Origin: Pseudomonas graminis
GTDB taxonomy: Bacteria > Pseudomonadota > Gammaproteobacteria > Pseudomonadales > Pseudomonadaceae
Reading direction: 5' to 3'
NCBI RefSeq assembly: GCF_900111735.1
Contig: NZ_FOHW01000045.1
Span: forward strand, 1-41,258
DNA length: 41,258 nt
The notes under the pieces were generated by a model, which saw only the letters and a list, made by a program, of their open reading frames with translations, ran no database searches and was not told where the DNA came from. The position numbers and the translations under genes are program-made. Of the stretch, positions 22,015 through 30,324 are shown piece after piece; position 1 is the stretch's first letter, and each line of letters begins with the position of its first letter.

Positions 22015-25000
22015 ATGGGCGCAGCTGAGCAAATCGACATCCATGGCGCGAAGGGCGGAAGTAGCAGTCCAAAAGCACCAACCGAGGCCGTGGACAGCCT
22101 GCGCTCGACCAACTTGGCAAAGCTGCTGATCGCTGTGGGCGAAGGTGAGTTCGACGGGGTGCCCACCGCAGCCAACATCTACCTGGACAACACGCCGATC
22201 AACGACGCGAGCGGTAACGTCAACTTCCCGAACGTGAAATGGGAGTGGCGCAGCGGCGCTGTAGATCAGTCCTACATCCAGGGTATTCCCTCGGTCGAGA
22301 ACGAGACGACCGTCAACGTGGAACTGCGCAGCGACACTGCATGGGTTCGATCGCTCACCAATCCTCAGCTGTCGGCGGTGCGTCTGCGCTTCGCGTGGCC
22401 TGCACTTCAGCGACAGGATGACAGCGGTAACGTAGGCGGATATCGGATCGAGTACGCCGTCGATGTTTCTACGGACGGTGGCGCCTATCAGCAGGTGCTA
22501 CTCGAAGCCGTTGACGGCAAGACCACCACGCGCTACGAGCGCTCGCGCCGTATCGACTTGCCTGCCGCCACCACTGGTTGGCAGATCAGGGTCCGGCGTT
22601 TAACGCCGAACCAGCAGAACACCAACAAAATCGCGGACACCATGCTGATCGCCGGCTATACCGGCGTGATCGATGCAAAGCTGCGATACCCGAACACCGC
22701 GCTGCTTTATATCGAATTCGACGCGGAGCAGTTCACGAACATTCCAGCCGTCACGGTCGACTGCAACGGCCGCAAGTGGCAGGTGCCGAGCAACTATGAC
22801 CCTGTCGCGCGCAGTTACACGGGCACGTGGGACGGCACGTTCAAATCGGCATGGACCAACAACCCAGCCTGGGTGACATTCGGCATTTGCACTGTCGACC
22901 GTTTCGGTTTGGGCAAGCGCATCAAGCCGTTCATGGTCGACAAGTGGGAGCTCTACCGCATCGCGCAGTACTGCGACCAACTCGTGCCGGACGGTGTGGG
23001 CGGTCAAGAGCCCCGCTTCCTTTGCGACATGAATCTGCAGGGCAAGGCCGAGGCGTGGACGTTGCTGCGCGACATCTCTGCGATCTACCGGGGGATGACT
23101 TACTGGGCCGAAGGCCAGATCGTGATGCAGGCCGACATGCCTCGCACGCAGGACTTCGACTACGTGTTCACCCGGGCCAACGTGATTGATGGCAAGTTCG
23201 CCTACGGAAGTGCCTCATCGCAGACCCGCTACACCCGGGCAATCGTCAGTTACGACAACCCGGCGAACAACTACGACACCGACGTCACCGCCTTTTCCGA
23301 TCCCGTCCTGCAGCGCAGGTTTGGCGACAAGCCGGTCGAGATCAGCGCCATTGGCTGCACCCGGGCGTCCGAAGCTCAGCGCCGCGGTAAGTGGGTGGTG
23401 ATGAGCAACAACCAGGATCGGACCGTCACATTCAAAACAGGCATGGAAGGCGAGATCCCGCTGCCTGGCTACATCATCCCAATCGCGGATTCGCTGCTCG
23501 CCGGGCGCGAGATCGGCGGCCGCATATCAGCTGCTGCTGGTCGGGTCGTGACGCTGGACCGCGACACGCAAGCGAAGGCCGGCGATAGGCTGATCATCAA
23601 CCTGCCAAGCGGCAAGGCGGAAGGCCGCACAGTGCAGTCAGTTACCGGACGCGCCGTCACGGTTACAACCGCATACAGCGAGACTCCAACGGTTCAGCTG
23701 CAATGGGCGATTGATGCCGATGACCTGGCGATTCCGCTTTATCGAGTGCTGAGCAGAAAGCGCACGACAGAAGGCGACTACGAAATAGCAGCGCTGCAGT
23801 TCGAGCCCGGCAAGTTCGCCTATATCGACACCGGTGCGCGGTTGGAGGAGCGCCCAATCAGCGTGATTCCGATCACTATAGTTCCGGCGCCGGCGAGCGT
23901 TACGCTGACTTCGACCACTGCGATCGCGCAGGGCCTCGCTGTCACCACCATGACGATCGCCTGGCCCGCGGTGAACGGCGCGGTGGGCTATGACGTCGAG
24001 TGGCGCAAGGACAATGGCAACTGGATCAAGGTGCAGCGCACCGGCGCAACCAGCGTCGATATCGTCGGTATTTATTCCGGGGCTTACCTGGCGCGCGTCC
24101 GGGCAGTCAGCGCCTATGACATCTCCTCGGTATGGCGCAGCTCGATCCTGACCCAGCTCAATGGCAAGGAGGGCCTGCCGCCGGCGGTGACCTCGCTGAC
24201 AGCCTCGGCGCTGATCTTCGGCATCCACCTCAAGTGGACTTTCCCACCAGGTGCGACAGATACCCAGCGCACCGAGATCTGGTACGGCCCGACCACGGAC
24301 CGGGCTGCGGCCACAAAGCTCAGCGACCTGGCTTATCCGCAGTCCGAGTACAACATGCAGGGCCTTCTGGCTGGCGTGACGTTCTTCTTCTGGGCACGAC
24401 TGGTCGACCGTTCCGGGAATATCGGCCCGTGGTACCCGACTGGCATTGGCGTGATGGGGCAGAGCAGTTCCGAGGCTGGTCCGATCCTCTACATGATCGC
24501 GGGACAAATCGGCGAGACAGAGCTGGGCCAGGACCTGCTGGCCAAGATCGAGAAGATTGACGACCTGCAGGACCAGATCGATGCGCTCGACGGCCTGTCT
24601 GCTTACAAGGGGGATCAGACCTATCTCATCGGGCAAATGGTTGTCGGCGGCGGAAGGATTTATCAGGCGACTCAGAACGTCCCGATCAATACCCCGCCGC
24701 CGAACATCGCTTACTGGTTGGACGTTGGACAGGTGGTGCAATCGGCGAATGGGCTGGCGCAGCAGGTGAACTCAAACACCGCAGATATCGCCGATCTGGA
24801 CGGTGCTGTTACGGCTCAGGCCAGCAGTGTGCAGGCGCTCAGGGCATCGGTGCGCGACGACAATGGCGAGGGCGAGCTTGCTGACGCCTTGAAGGGCTGG
24901 AGCAGCACCGCCAGTATCGTCACGGAGTCGCAAGTGCGCGCGACCGAGAACGAGGCCACAGCCAGGACGGTGACGCAGCTAACCGCCACGGTAGGCGATA

Positions 25001-25584
25001 ACGTTGCCCAGGTGACGGATCTGCGCCAGGTGGTGAGCAACAACCAGTCCTCGACTGCGACAGCCATTTCGCAGCTCTCGACAGCGGTGGGCAGCAACAC
25101 AGCAGCTGTTCAGCAAACGAGCCAGGCCGTAACAACCTTGGACGGCAAGGTTTCGGCCTCCTACACGGTGAAGCTCCAAGTCAACTCCAACGGCCAGTAT
25201 GTGATGGCAGGTATCGGCGTTGGCATCGAGAACACCGGTGCCGGACTTCAAAGCCAAATCCTGATGTCGGCCGATCGGTTCGCCTTGGTAAACACGTTGG
25301 CAGGTGGGGCGATTTCGACCCCATTTGTGTCTCAGGGCGGCCAGCTGTTCCTGGGCCAAACCTTCATCCAGGACGGCACGATTACCAACGCAAAAATCGG
25401 CAGCTATATCAGTTCGACCAATTACATTGCCGGGCAGTCTGGATGGATCCTCAATAAAGACGGAACCTTCGAGATCAATACTCCGCTTGGCGGGGGAGGA
25501 CGTCAGGTTATCAACGGCTCTGGCGGCAAGGTGTTCGATCAGAACGGCGTCAAGCGCTATCAGTGGGGGAATCTGGACGCATGA
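22015..25584 (+). CDS. Tail tip / host-specificity protein J
   Basis: 1189 aa, similar in size to lambda gpJ (1132 aa). The N-terminal two thirds form the tip hub (start MGAAEQIDIHGAKGGSS). Residues about 620-800 look like fibronectin type III domains, and residues about 863-905 (YLIGQMVVGGGRIYQATQN to YWLDVG) resemble a CBM5/12-type carbohydrate-binding module. Residues about 906-1045 are coiled coil with repeated NTAxxxQ-like heptads, and the end (about 1050-1189) is a DUF1983-type central-fibre domain. It contacts the receptor. GGAG at 22004-22007 precedes ATG 22015; the stop overlaps the next ATG. Confidence 0.92.
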   Translation: MGAAEQIDIHGAKGGSSSPKAPTEAVDSLRSTNLAKLLIAVGEGEFDGVPTAANIYLDNTPINDASGNVNFPNVKWEWRSGAVDQSYIQGIPSVENETTVNVELRSDTAWVRSLTNPQLSAVRLRFAWPALQRQDDSGNVGGYRIEYAVDVSTDGGAYQQVLLEAVDGKTTTRYERSRRIDLPAATTGWQIRVRRLTPNQQNTNKIADTMLIAGYTGVIDAKLRYPNTALLYIEFDAEQFTNIPAVTVDCNGRKWQVPSNYDPVARSYTGTWDGTFKSAWTNNPAWVTFGICTVDRFGLGKRIKPFMVDKWELYRIAQYCDQLVPDGVGGQEPRFLCDMNLQGKAEAWTLLRDISAIYRGMTYWAEGQIVMQADMPRTQDFDYVFTRANVIDGKFAYGSASSQTRYTRAIVSYDNPANNYDTDVTAFSDPVLQRRFGDKPVEISAIGCTRASEAQRRGKWVVMSNNQDRTVTFKTGMEGEIPLPGYIIPIADSLLAGREIGGRISAAAGRVVTLDRDTQAKAGDRLIINLPSGKAEGRTVQSVTGRAVTVTTAYSETPTVQLQWAIDADDLAIPLYRVLSRKRTTEGDYEIAALQFEPGKFAYIDTGARLEERPISVIPITIVPAPASVTLTSTTAIAQGLAVTTMTIAWPAVNGAVGYDVEWRKDNGNWIKVQRTGATSVDIVGIYSGAYLARVRAVSAYDISSVWRSSILTQLNGKEGLPPAVTSLTASALIFGIHLKWTFPPGATDTQRTEIWYGPTTDRAAATKLSDLAYPQSEYNMQGLLAGVTFFFWARLVDRSGNIGPWYPTGIGVMGQSSSEAGPILYMIAGQIGETELGQDLLAKIEKIDDLQDQIDALDGLSAYKGDQTYLIGQMVVGGGRIYQATQNVPINTPPPNIAYWLDVGQVVQSANGLAQQVNSNTADIADLDGAVTAQASSVQALRASVRDDNGEGELADALKGWSSTASIVTESQVRATENEATARTVTQLTATVGDNVAQVTDLRQVVSNNQSSTATAISQLSTAVGSNTAAVQQTSQAVTTLDGKVSASYTVKLQVNSNGQYVMAGIGVGIENTGAGLQSQILMSADRFALVNTLAGGAISTPFVSQGGQLFLGQTFIQDGTITNAKIGSYISSTNYIAGQSGWILNKDGTFEINTPLGGGGRQVINGSGGKVFDQNGVKRYQWGNLDA

Positions 25585-25949
25585 GTTACGGCGCGAGAGT
25601 CTGGGACGAAAACGGCAATCTGGTCATGGATACGCCGACCTTCACTTATCAGGTGATCTGGCAGGGTGTTGTCGATTTCAGCATGGCCAGCGGCAACACC
25701 GCCACGATCTACACCCTAAACATACCGGGCTTCAATCCAGCGAACTGCGTGTTCATGATGATCCCGACAAGGGCGCAGGACATCCAATCAAGCGAGGGCG
25801 ACCCTACAGGTAATACACGGGCCTACCCTTATGTTTCTGTAGCGATGAACCAGGTAACGGTCAGGTCTGCTAACCCTGCTGCCAACCTCAACAACACCAA
25901 CCAAACCAAGGTCGTCGTCAAGGCCTACGCAATAAGGTGGGGAGCATGA
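25581..25949 (+). CDS. Small fibre-associated protein, MSYG family member 1
   Basis: 122 aa, start ATG 25581 overlapping the J stop (ATGA). The N terminus MSYGARVWDENGNLVMDT is shared in outline with the next gene (MSYG, then a D/N-G strand) and with small proteins following gpJ-like genes in Pseudomonas prophages and F-type pyocins. It is beta-rich, with no cysteine pair or enzyme motif. A role as a tip or fibre subunit is likely from position. The exact function is unknown. Confidence 0.75.
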   Translation: MSYGARVWDENGNLVMDTPTFTYQVIWQGVVDFSMASGNTATIYTLNIPGFNPANCVFMMIPTRAQDIQSSEGDPTGNTRAYPYVSVAMNQVTVRSANPAANLNNTNQTKVVVKAYAIRWGA

Positions 25950-26608
25950 GTTACGGCGTCTTGTGCATCAACGACAGCGGCTATGTTCAGATCGACGCTG
26001 AAACGCCGAGGCTGTGCGTGCTTACGAAAGGGAGTTACGCCGGAAACGGAACAGCGAACGTAACGTTCCCGCGCGCCGTCACCAGTGTCGACCCGCCCCT
26101 TGTTTTTGTCAGGCCTGATGGCGGCGCTATCCAGGTCCCCTTTTCTGTCTTGTTCACCGGAGGCCCGGGTAACTGGACCGGGTTCTCGATGAAGGCTTCG
26201 AACGTCAACGGCAGCTTGAGCGGACTCTATTTTGCCGCAGCCTGGGCCTCAATGAGTACAGCCTCTTTTGGTATGCGCATTTGGAATTCTGCCGGCACCC
26301 TCGTCTACGACAGCGGCGCTCCTGCCGTGGTTGTCACATTCGCAGCCGGGAATTGGACCTATGCGGGCTTCGAGGACCTCGCGATTGGCAGGCGCTGGCT
26401 CTGGACCATTGCCAAATCACTCGGGCCTGGCGAGTACGTTTCGCTGAATCCTTTCACAATGTACTGCTACAACCAGGCCGCCGGCGGCTCCTGCTCTCTT
26501 GGAGTCGACTACGCGAATAACCGAATCATCATGTACAGCGTCGCTACAACAGCCTGGACTGCAGATCCCGGCAACCGTCCCTTTCTATGCGCGCGGTTGG
26601 TCTCCTGA
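25946..26608 (+). CDS. Fibre-associated protein, MSYG family member 2
   Basis: 220 aa from ATG 25946 (ATGA overlap with member 1; GGGGAG just upstream). It begins MSYGVLCINDSGYVQID and continues as a beta-sandwich-like protein with FGMRIWNSAGTLVYDSG at residues about 110-126, which again resembles the start of member 1. This suggests a related or internally repeated fold. It sits between gpJ and the side-fibre gene and is probably part of the tail tip decoration. Confidence 0.75.
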   Translation: MSYGVLCINDSGYVQIDAETPRLCVLTKGSYAGNGTANVTFPRAVTSVDPPLVFVRPDGGAIQVPFSVLFTGGPGNWTGFSMKASNVNGSLSGLYFAAAWASMSTASFGMRIWNSAGTLVYDSGAPAVVVTFAAGNWTYAGFEDLAIGRRWLWTIAKSLGPGEYVSLNPFTMYCYNQAAGGSCSLGVDYANNRIIMYSVATTAWTADPGNRPFLCARLVS

Positions 26609-26638
26609 CCGCGAACCCCTTCTAATTGGAGATGCTCC

Positions 26639-27658
26639 ATGCCCTGGTACAAAGCCGGGACGGTTTCCGTCGCCCAAAATTCAAACGCCGTCACCGGCAC
26701 CGGAACCTCCTTTATTACCAATAGCCGGGTAGGGGACGCGTTCCTCGGGCCAGATGGGCGCTGGTACGAGGTCACCAATATCGCCAGCGACACCGCGATG
26801 GCGATATCGCCGAACTACCTCGGAGCCGCAGCCAACGCCGGTACATATGCGCTGGCGCCCATGCAGGGGTACGTCAAAGACTCAGCCGATGCCTTGCGGG
26901 CCCTGGTGAACCAATTCGGCGAGAAACTTGCGGCGCTGAGAACAACCGGTAATTACGATGTCCTTCCCATTAATAAAGGCGGTACCGGAAAAGCTACTGC
27001 TCCGGAAGCGCTCGATGCGCTAGGTGGAATTCCTAAGGCGGGGGGCGCTTATTCTCCAACGTTCGTCAGCCTAAGGCTTAGTGGGCCTGCCGTTTATAGC
27101 GCTGGTCAAGGCGCGTATACGGGCTGGAACGATCCTAACGACGGGTCTGGATTTAATGGTCATGTGGCTTTCACCTGCAATCGTGGTGGCGGTAGCGGCG
27201 GATTTAGTTGGCGATCAGTAGTGACGGATAACACTTCTGGCGGCCCGACAATGACCTACTCTTATGACGGGATATTAAACGTCCCTGGGACGGTCAGGAT
27301 TGGTGGTTCAGACATTGTCGCTCGCGGTAACACCGCTACCGGCGAATGGACAAGGTTCTCAGACGGCACGCAGATATGCACGCTCGCGGTGCAGACTGAC
27401 TCAATGGGAACGTATGCAGTCGGGGCATTGTTTGGCTCAAATGCGGCAGGCAACCTGTCTTATCCGGCTGCATTCCTTATTACTCCAAAAGTTACAGCTA
27501 CCGCAGTCAAGGTAGGTGGTGGGTCTGTAGACTCATGTTTTGTGAGTAACTATCAGGCCCCTACAGTTACTGCTTGGGGATCATGGCGAGCACTTTCAAC
27601 AAACAATGCCGCTGTGGCAGCCATCATCAATCTAACCGCGGTGGGAAGGTGGAAATGA
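26639..27658 (+). CDS. Tail fibre protein
   Basis: 339 aa. The N terminus MPWYKAGTVSVAQNSNAVTGTGT is the conserved particle-binding domain of phage and pyocin fibres. Residues about 100-130 hold an INKGGTGKATAPEALDALGG attachment motif. The C-terminal part is Gly/Ser/Thr-rich and beta-structured, ending with a receptor-binding-like tip (NLTAVGRWK). GGAG at 26628-26631 precedes ATG 26639. The 3' half is noticeably AT-richer than the neighbouring tail genes, suggesting exchange of the receptor-binding end. Confidence 0.88.
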   Translation: MPWYKAGTVSVAQNSNAVTGTGTSFITNSRVGDAFLGPDGRWYEVTNIASDTAMAISPNYLGAAANAGTYALAPMQGYVKDSADALRALVNQFGEKLAALRTTGNYDVLPINKGGTGKATAPEALDALGGIPKAGGAYSPTFVSLRLSGPAVYSAGQGAYTGWNDPNDGSGFNGHVAFTCNRGGGSGGFSWRSVVTDNTSGGPTMTYSYDGILNVPGTVRIGGSDIVARGNTATGEWTRFSDGTQICTLAVQTDSMGTYAVGALFGSNAAGNLSYPAAFLITPKVTATAVKVGGGSVDSCFVSNYQAPTVTAWGSWRALSTNNAAVAAIINLTAVGRWK

Positions 27659-27993
27659 TCATAAATCTGTCTCCATGCGTGTCTAATGCTCAGCTGGAAC
27701 TGGAAAGACGAGGTGAAACGCTAATCATAAATGGTGAGGTATTTGACTTCTCGGTGATGAAGGACGGAGACTCATTGCCGTCATCAGCAATAAAATCGAG
27801 TTTCTTCTTGATTGATGTAAAAAAATATAATGGCGAACTAGAATTTACAATGCTTTTGCCGATCCCAGAAATTTATAGTCATGAGCAGGCTTTCCCTAAA
27901 CCTCTTACTGATATACGTGACGGCGTGGTAATCCTTCCGCAAGGGTTGACCGAAACTGATAATGCTCTTGATGTGGGGAGATCAACCCTATGA
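27655..27993 (+). CDS. Hypothetical protein between fibre and fibre assembly genes
   Basis: 112 aa, ATG 27655 overlapping the fibre stop (ATGA). The sequence (MIINLSPCVSNAQLELERRG, then GEVFDFSVMKDGDSLP) resembles small prophage proteins found after fibre genes, with a beta-rich fold and no membrane segment. Base composition is clearly AT-richer than the phage average, for example near 27795-27870. It is probably an accessory or chaperone of the variable fibre and moves with it, which is an inference. Confidence 0.75.
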   Translation: MIINLSPCVSNAQLELERRGETLIINGEVFDFSVMKDGDSLPSSAIKSSFFLIDVKKYNGELEFTMLLPIPEIYSHEQAFPKPLTDIRDGVVILPQGLTETDNALDVGRSTL

Positions 27994-28268
27994 CTAACAT
28001 TGACTGGTCCAAACTCATCACTAAAGAGATGAAGGAAACACAGAGGATTATCGCTCTTATGGGCGAGGTTACCGCCGAGCAAGGCAGGCGCAAGAAGATC
28101 GCCGACGATTCCATTCAGCCGCTTCAGGATGATCACGATACCAGTGACGCCGACGATGCTGGCGAGGCACTTCTGATCGCCTGGAAAAGGTATCGCTCGG
28201 CGCTCTCTAAAATCCAGCAGCAGCCTGGCTACCCCACTGCCGTCGAGTGGCCGGTGCCTCCGAACTAA
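27990..28268 (+). CDS. Tail fibre assembly / chaperone protein
   Basis: 92 aa, ATG 27990 overlapping the previous stop. The C terminus IQQQPGYPTAVEWPVPPN is the signature of tail fibre assembly proteins (proline-rich WPxPP end), and the rest is helical and charged. The family helps fold or attach fibres. It ends the fibre block and a terminator follows. Confidence 0.82.
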   Translation: MTNIDWSKLITKEMKETQRIIALMGEVTAEQGRRKKIADDSIQPLQDDHDTSDADDAGEALLIAWKRYRSALSKIQQQPGYPTAVEWPVPPN

Positions 28269-28291
28269 GAAACCCTCACCGTTACGCCAAA

Positions 28292-28316
28292 CCCGCCATC
28301 GAGCGGGATTTTTTTT
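28292..28316 (+). terminator. Intrinsic terminator before the endolysin gene
   Basis: Stem CCCGC/GCGGG with a 6-nt loop and T8 (28309-28316). It is followed directly by GCCTGGAGAAAAG, the same junction as before gene J. Confidence 0.82.
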
Positions 28317-28331
28317 GCCTGGAGAAAAGTG

Positions 28332-28769
28332 ATGACTGTTACCGAAAAAGATCGCGATGTGCTGGCGCGCACGCTGTGGGGTGAGTCGCGCGGCGAGGGG
28401 CTGGCCGGGATGGTGGCCGTCGCTTGGTCGATACGTAACCGCGTCGAAATGGATCTGCACAACGACGGCAAGCCGGATTGGTGGGGGGAGGGCTACACCG
28501 ACGTATGCCGCAAGCCGTACCAGTTCAGCTGCTGGAACCGCAACGACCCGAATTATCAGTTTCTCAGCGGCGCGCGGGCGATTCCGTTCCGCGAGCTGGC
28601 GCAGTGCCGGATTGCTGCCGACCAGGTGATCGACGGCAAGGTGGCAGATTCCACCGGCGGGGCAACGCACTACTACGCGACCACCATGCCGAAGGCGCCG
28701 GACTGGGCTGCCAAGGCGAAGCGGACGCTGAAGCTCGGTCACCATGTTTTCTTCCGCGACGTACCCTGA
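28332..28769 (+). CDS. Cell wall hydrolase (SleB-type), probable endolysin
   Basis: 145 aa. The SleB/Hydrolase_2 pattern is present: LARTLWGESRGEG with likely catalytic E18, then AVAWSIRNRV, YQFSCWN and a C-terminal GGATHYYATTMPKAPDW segment. The family cleaves peptidoglycan glycosidic bonds. There is no signal peptide, so export would depend on the holin encoded at 6092-6421. ATG 28332 has GGAG 7 nt upstream (28321-28324); GTG 28329 is less likely. No other endolysin candidate is visible in the window. Confidence 0.88.
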   Translation: MTVTEKDRDVLARTLWGESRGEGLAGMVAVAWSIRNRVEMDLHNDGKPDWWGEGYTDVCRKPYQFSCWNRNDPNYQFLSGARAIPFRELAQCRIAADQVIDGKVADSTGGATHYYATTMPKAPDWAAKAKRTLKLGHHVFFRDVP

Positions 28770-28779
28770 GGAGCGATCT

Positions 28780-28998
28780 GTGCAGACGACGACAAAAGAA
28801 GAGTCCTACGATCGCGCAATGCGAGTGACGCTGGCAGTGAAGGCGAACGGCGGCTCGGTCGCAATTCAAATCAAAACGGCCGACAGCTGGCTGACGTCCG
28901 ACACGCTCTGGAGTGATGGAGCCTACCCACTCAACATCCCGCGCGCGACGGTGCGCTTTGTGCCAGCAAACGGCGCTGCCTTCGAGGTGTTCGCATGA
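28780..28998 (+). CDS. Small hypothetical phage protein (72 aa), GTG start
   Basis: 72 aa from GTG 28780, supported by TGAGGAG at 28767-28773 (6 nt). An upstream ATG at 28744 lies inside the endolysin gene without such a site. The product is a small beta-rich domain (MRVTLAVKANGGSVAIQIKT, then ATVRFVPANGAAFEVF) with no enzyme motif. Its stop overlaps the ATG of the esterase gene by 4 nt, so the two are co-translated and may work together, for instance as a virion attachment domain (inference). Confidence 0.65.
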   Translation: MQTTTKEESYDRAMRVTLAVKANGGSVAIQIKTADSWLTSDTLWSDGAYPLNIPRATVRFVPANGAAFEVFA

Positions 28999-30239
28999 CC
29001 CTGCTCGCCGAGGCGCTGCCGACCCGGCGCCGCATCCGTCGTGGCTTGGGCCTGCTGGGCGACAGCTTCAGCGCGAACTGCCACACGATTGATCCGAAAG
29101 CGTTCGGTACCGAAGCGTATGGCTACGCCGGCGCGATTGCCGCAAAAACGGGCCTGTTCCCGAGCTACCTGGACAATCAGGGGAAGGTCGGCGATCACTC
29201 TGGGCAGTTCATGCCACGGTTGCCTTCATGCCTGACATCCGCGACGGCCGATTTGTGGATGCTGCTGTCGCGCACGAACGACAGCACAACGCCGGGCATG
29301 ACGCTCGCTGACAGCAAGGCCAACGTGATGAAGGCAATCACGGCGTTCCAGAACACGCCAGGCAAATACCTGATCGTCGGCACCGGTACGCCGCGGTTCG
29401 GCACAAAGGCGCTGACCGGTCAGGCTTTGGCGGACGCGATCGCGTACAAGGACTGGGTGCTGGGGTTCGTCAAACAGTTCGTGCCGGTCGTGAATATCTG
29501 GGATGGCTTCACCCAGGCCATGACCGTCGATGACTTGCACCCGAACCTGATTGGCGCTGACTTCATCCAGTCCCGCGTTGTGCCGGTCATCAATGCCAAC
29601 TTCGAATTCTTCGGCGTGCCGCTGCCCACCGATGCTGCCGACCTGTATTCGGCGATTCGCCCGTTCGGCTGTCTGAACGCCAACCCACTGATGACGGGTT
29701 CAACCGGCGTGATCAACGCATCGGTGAACCCGGTCGCCGGCTCGGTACTGGCGGACAACTACAAGGCGTCCGGCTCAGGCCTGAGCGGGATCACTTCGCG
29801 CTGGTACAAGGAGCAGTCAGCCTTCGGCGAGGCTCAGTGCATCGAACTGGCTGGCGCGATGGCGGCGGCCGGCGGCTACATCTATCTTCAGCCAGCGGCG
29901 AACGTCACGCTTTCGAATGTGCTGGCCGGGGATGTCATCGAGATGGTTTCGGCGCCGGAGATCGTCGGCAACAGCCGTGGAATCCTTGGCTGGGAAGCGG
30001 AACTGATTATCACGAAGCCGGTGTCTGGCGCCGCCACCACCATCTATTACCGGTCGATGGACAAATATCAGGAGCCGTTCACTCTGCCGGCCAACTGGAA
30101 GGGCGCGCTGGAGACGCAGCGATATACAGGCGACATCACGGAGACAGTCATCACCTCGCGCATGGGGCTTTACCTGGCTGCCGGTATTGCTCAGGACTGC
30201 AGGGTGAAGGTGGCGCAGTTCGGCATTCGCAAGGTCTGA
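28995..30239 (+). CDS. SGNH/GDSL-family hydrolase (probable carbohydrate esterase)
   Basis: 414 aa. Block I is LGLLGDSFSAN with nucleophile S24, and block V is DDLHPN with D179 and H182 (DxxH). Residues about 25-205 are the SGNH domain. Residues about 240-414 form a beta-rich domain (GYIYLQPAANVTLSNVLAG), possibly carbohydrate-binding. No signal peptide is seen, so the product would act in the cytoplasm or on the virion. Phage SGNH enzymes of this kind deacetylate surface polysaccharide, so receptor processing or O-antigen modification is plausible. The gene is the last of the late block and is coupled to the small gene before it. Confidence 0.82.
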   Translation: MTLLAEALPTRRRIRRGLGLLGDSFSANCHTIDPKAFGTEAYGYAGAIAAKTGLFPSYLDNQGKVGDHSGQFMPRLPSCLTSATADLWMLLSRTNDSTTPGMTLADSKANVMKAITAFQNTPGKYLIVGTGTPRFGTKALTGQALADAIAYKDWVLGFVKQFVPVVNIWDGFTQAMTVDDLHPNLIGADFIQSRVVPVINANFEFFGVPLPTDAADLYSAIRPFGCLNANPLMTGSTGVINASVNPVAGSVLADNYKASGSGLSGITSRWYKEQSAFGEAQCIELAGAMAAAGGYIYLQPAANVTLSNVLAGDVIEMVSAPEIVGNSRGILGWEAELIITKPVSGAATTIYYRSMDKYQEPFTLPANWKGALETQRYTGDITETVITSRMGLYLAAGIAQDCRVKVAQFGIRKV

Positions 30240-30264
30240 GAATCTCGCCTCCGGTCGGCGGCAA

Positions 30265-30309
30265 TTGACGCCGTCGGCGCGGCTTGGGTTTACTGGACGT
30301 ATATCCAGT
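30265..30309 (+). promoter_or_regulatory. Promoter overlapped by a LexA (SOS) box
   Basis: TTGACG (30265-30270) and TTTACT (30289-30294) are 18 nt apart. Overlapping the -10 is CTG-N10-CAG at 30293-30308 inside an inverted repeat ACTGGA/TCCAGT, matching the LexA operator pattern CTGTATATATATACAG in its ends and AT-rich centre. The next gene starts at 30325, so LexA would block its transcription until DNA damage. Confidence 0.75.
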
Positions 30310-30324
30310 TATCAGCAGCCAATC

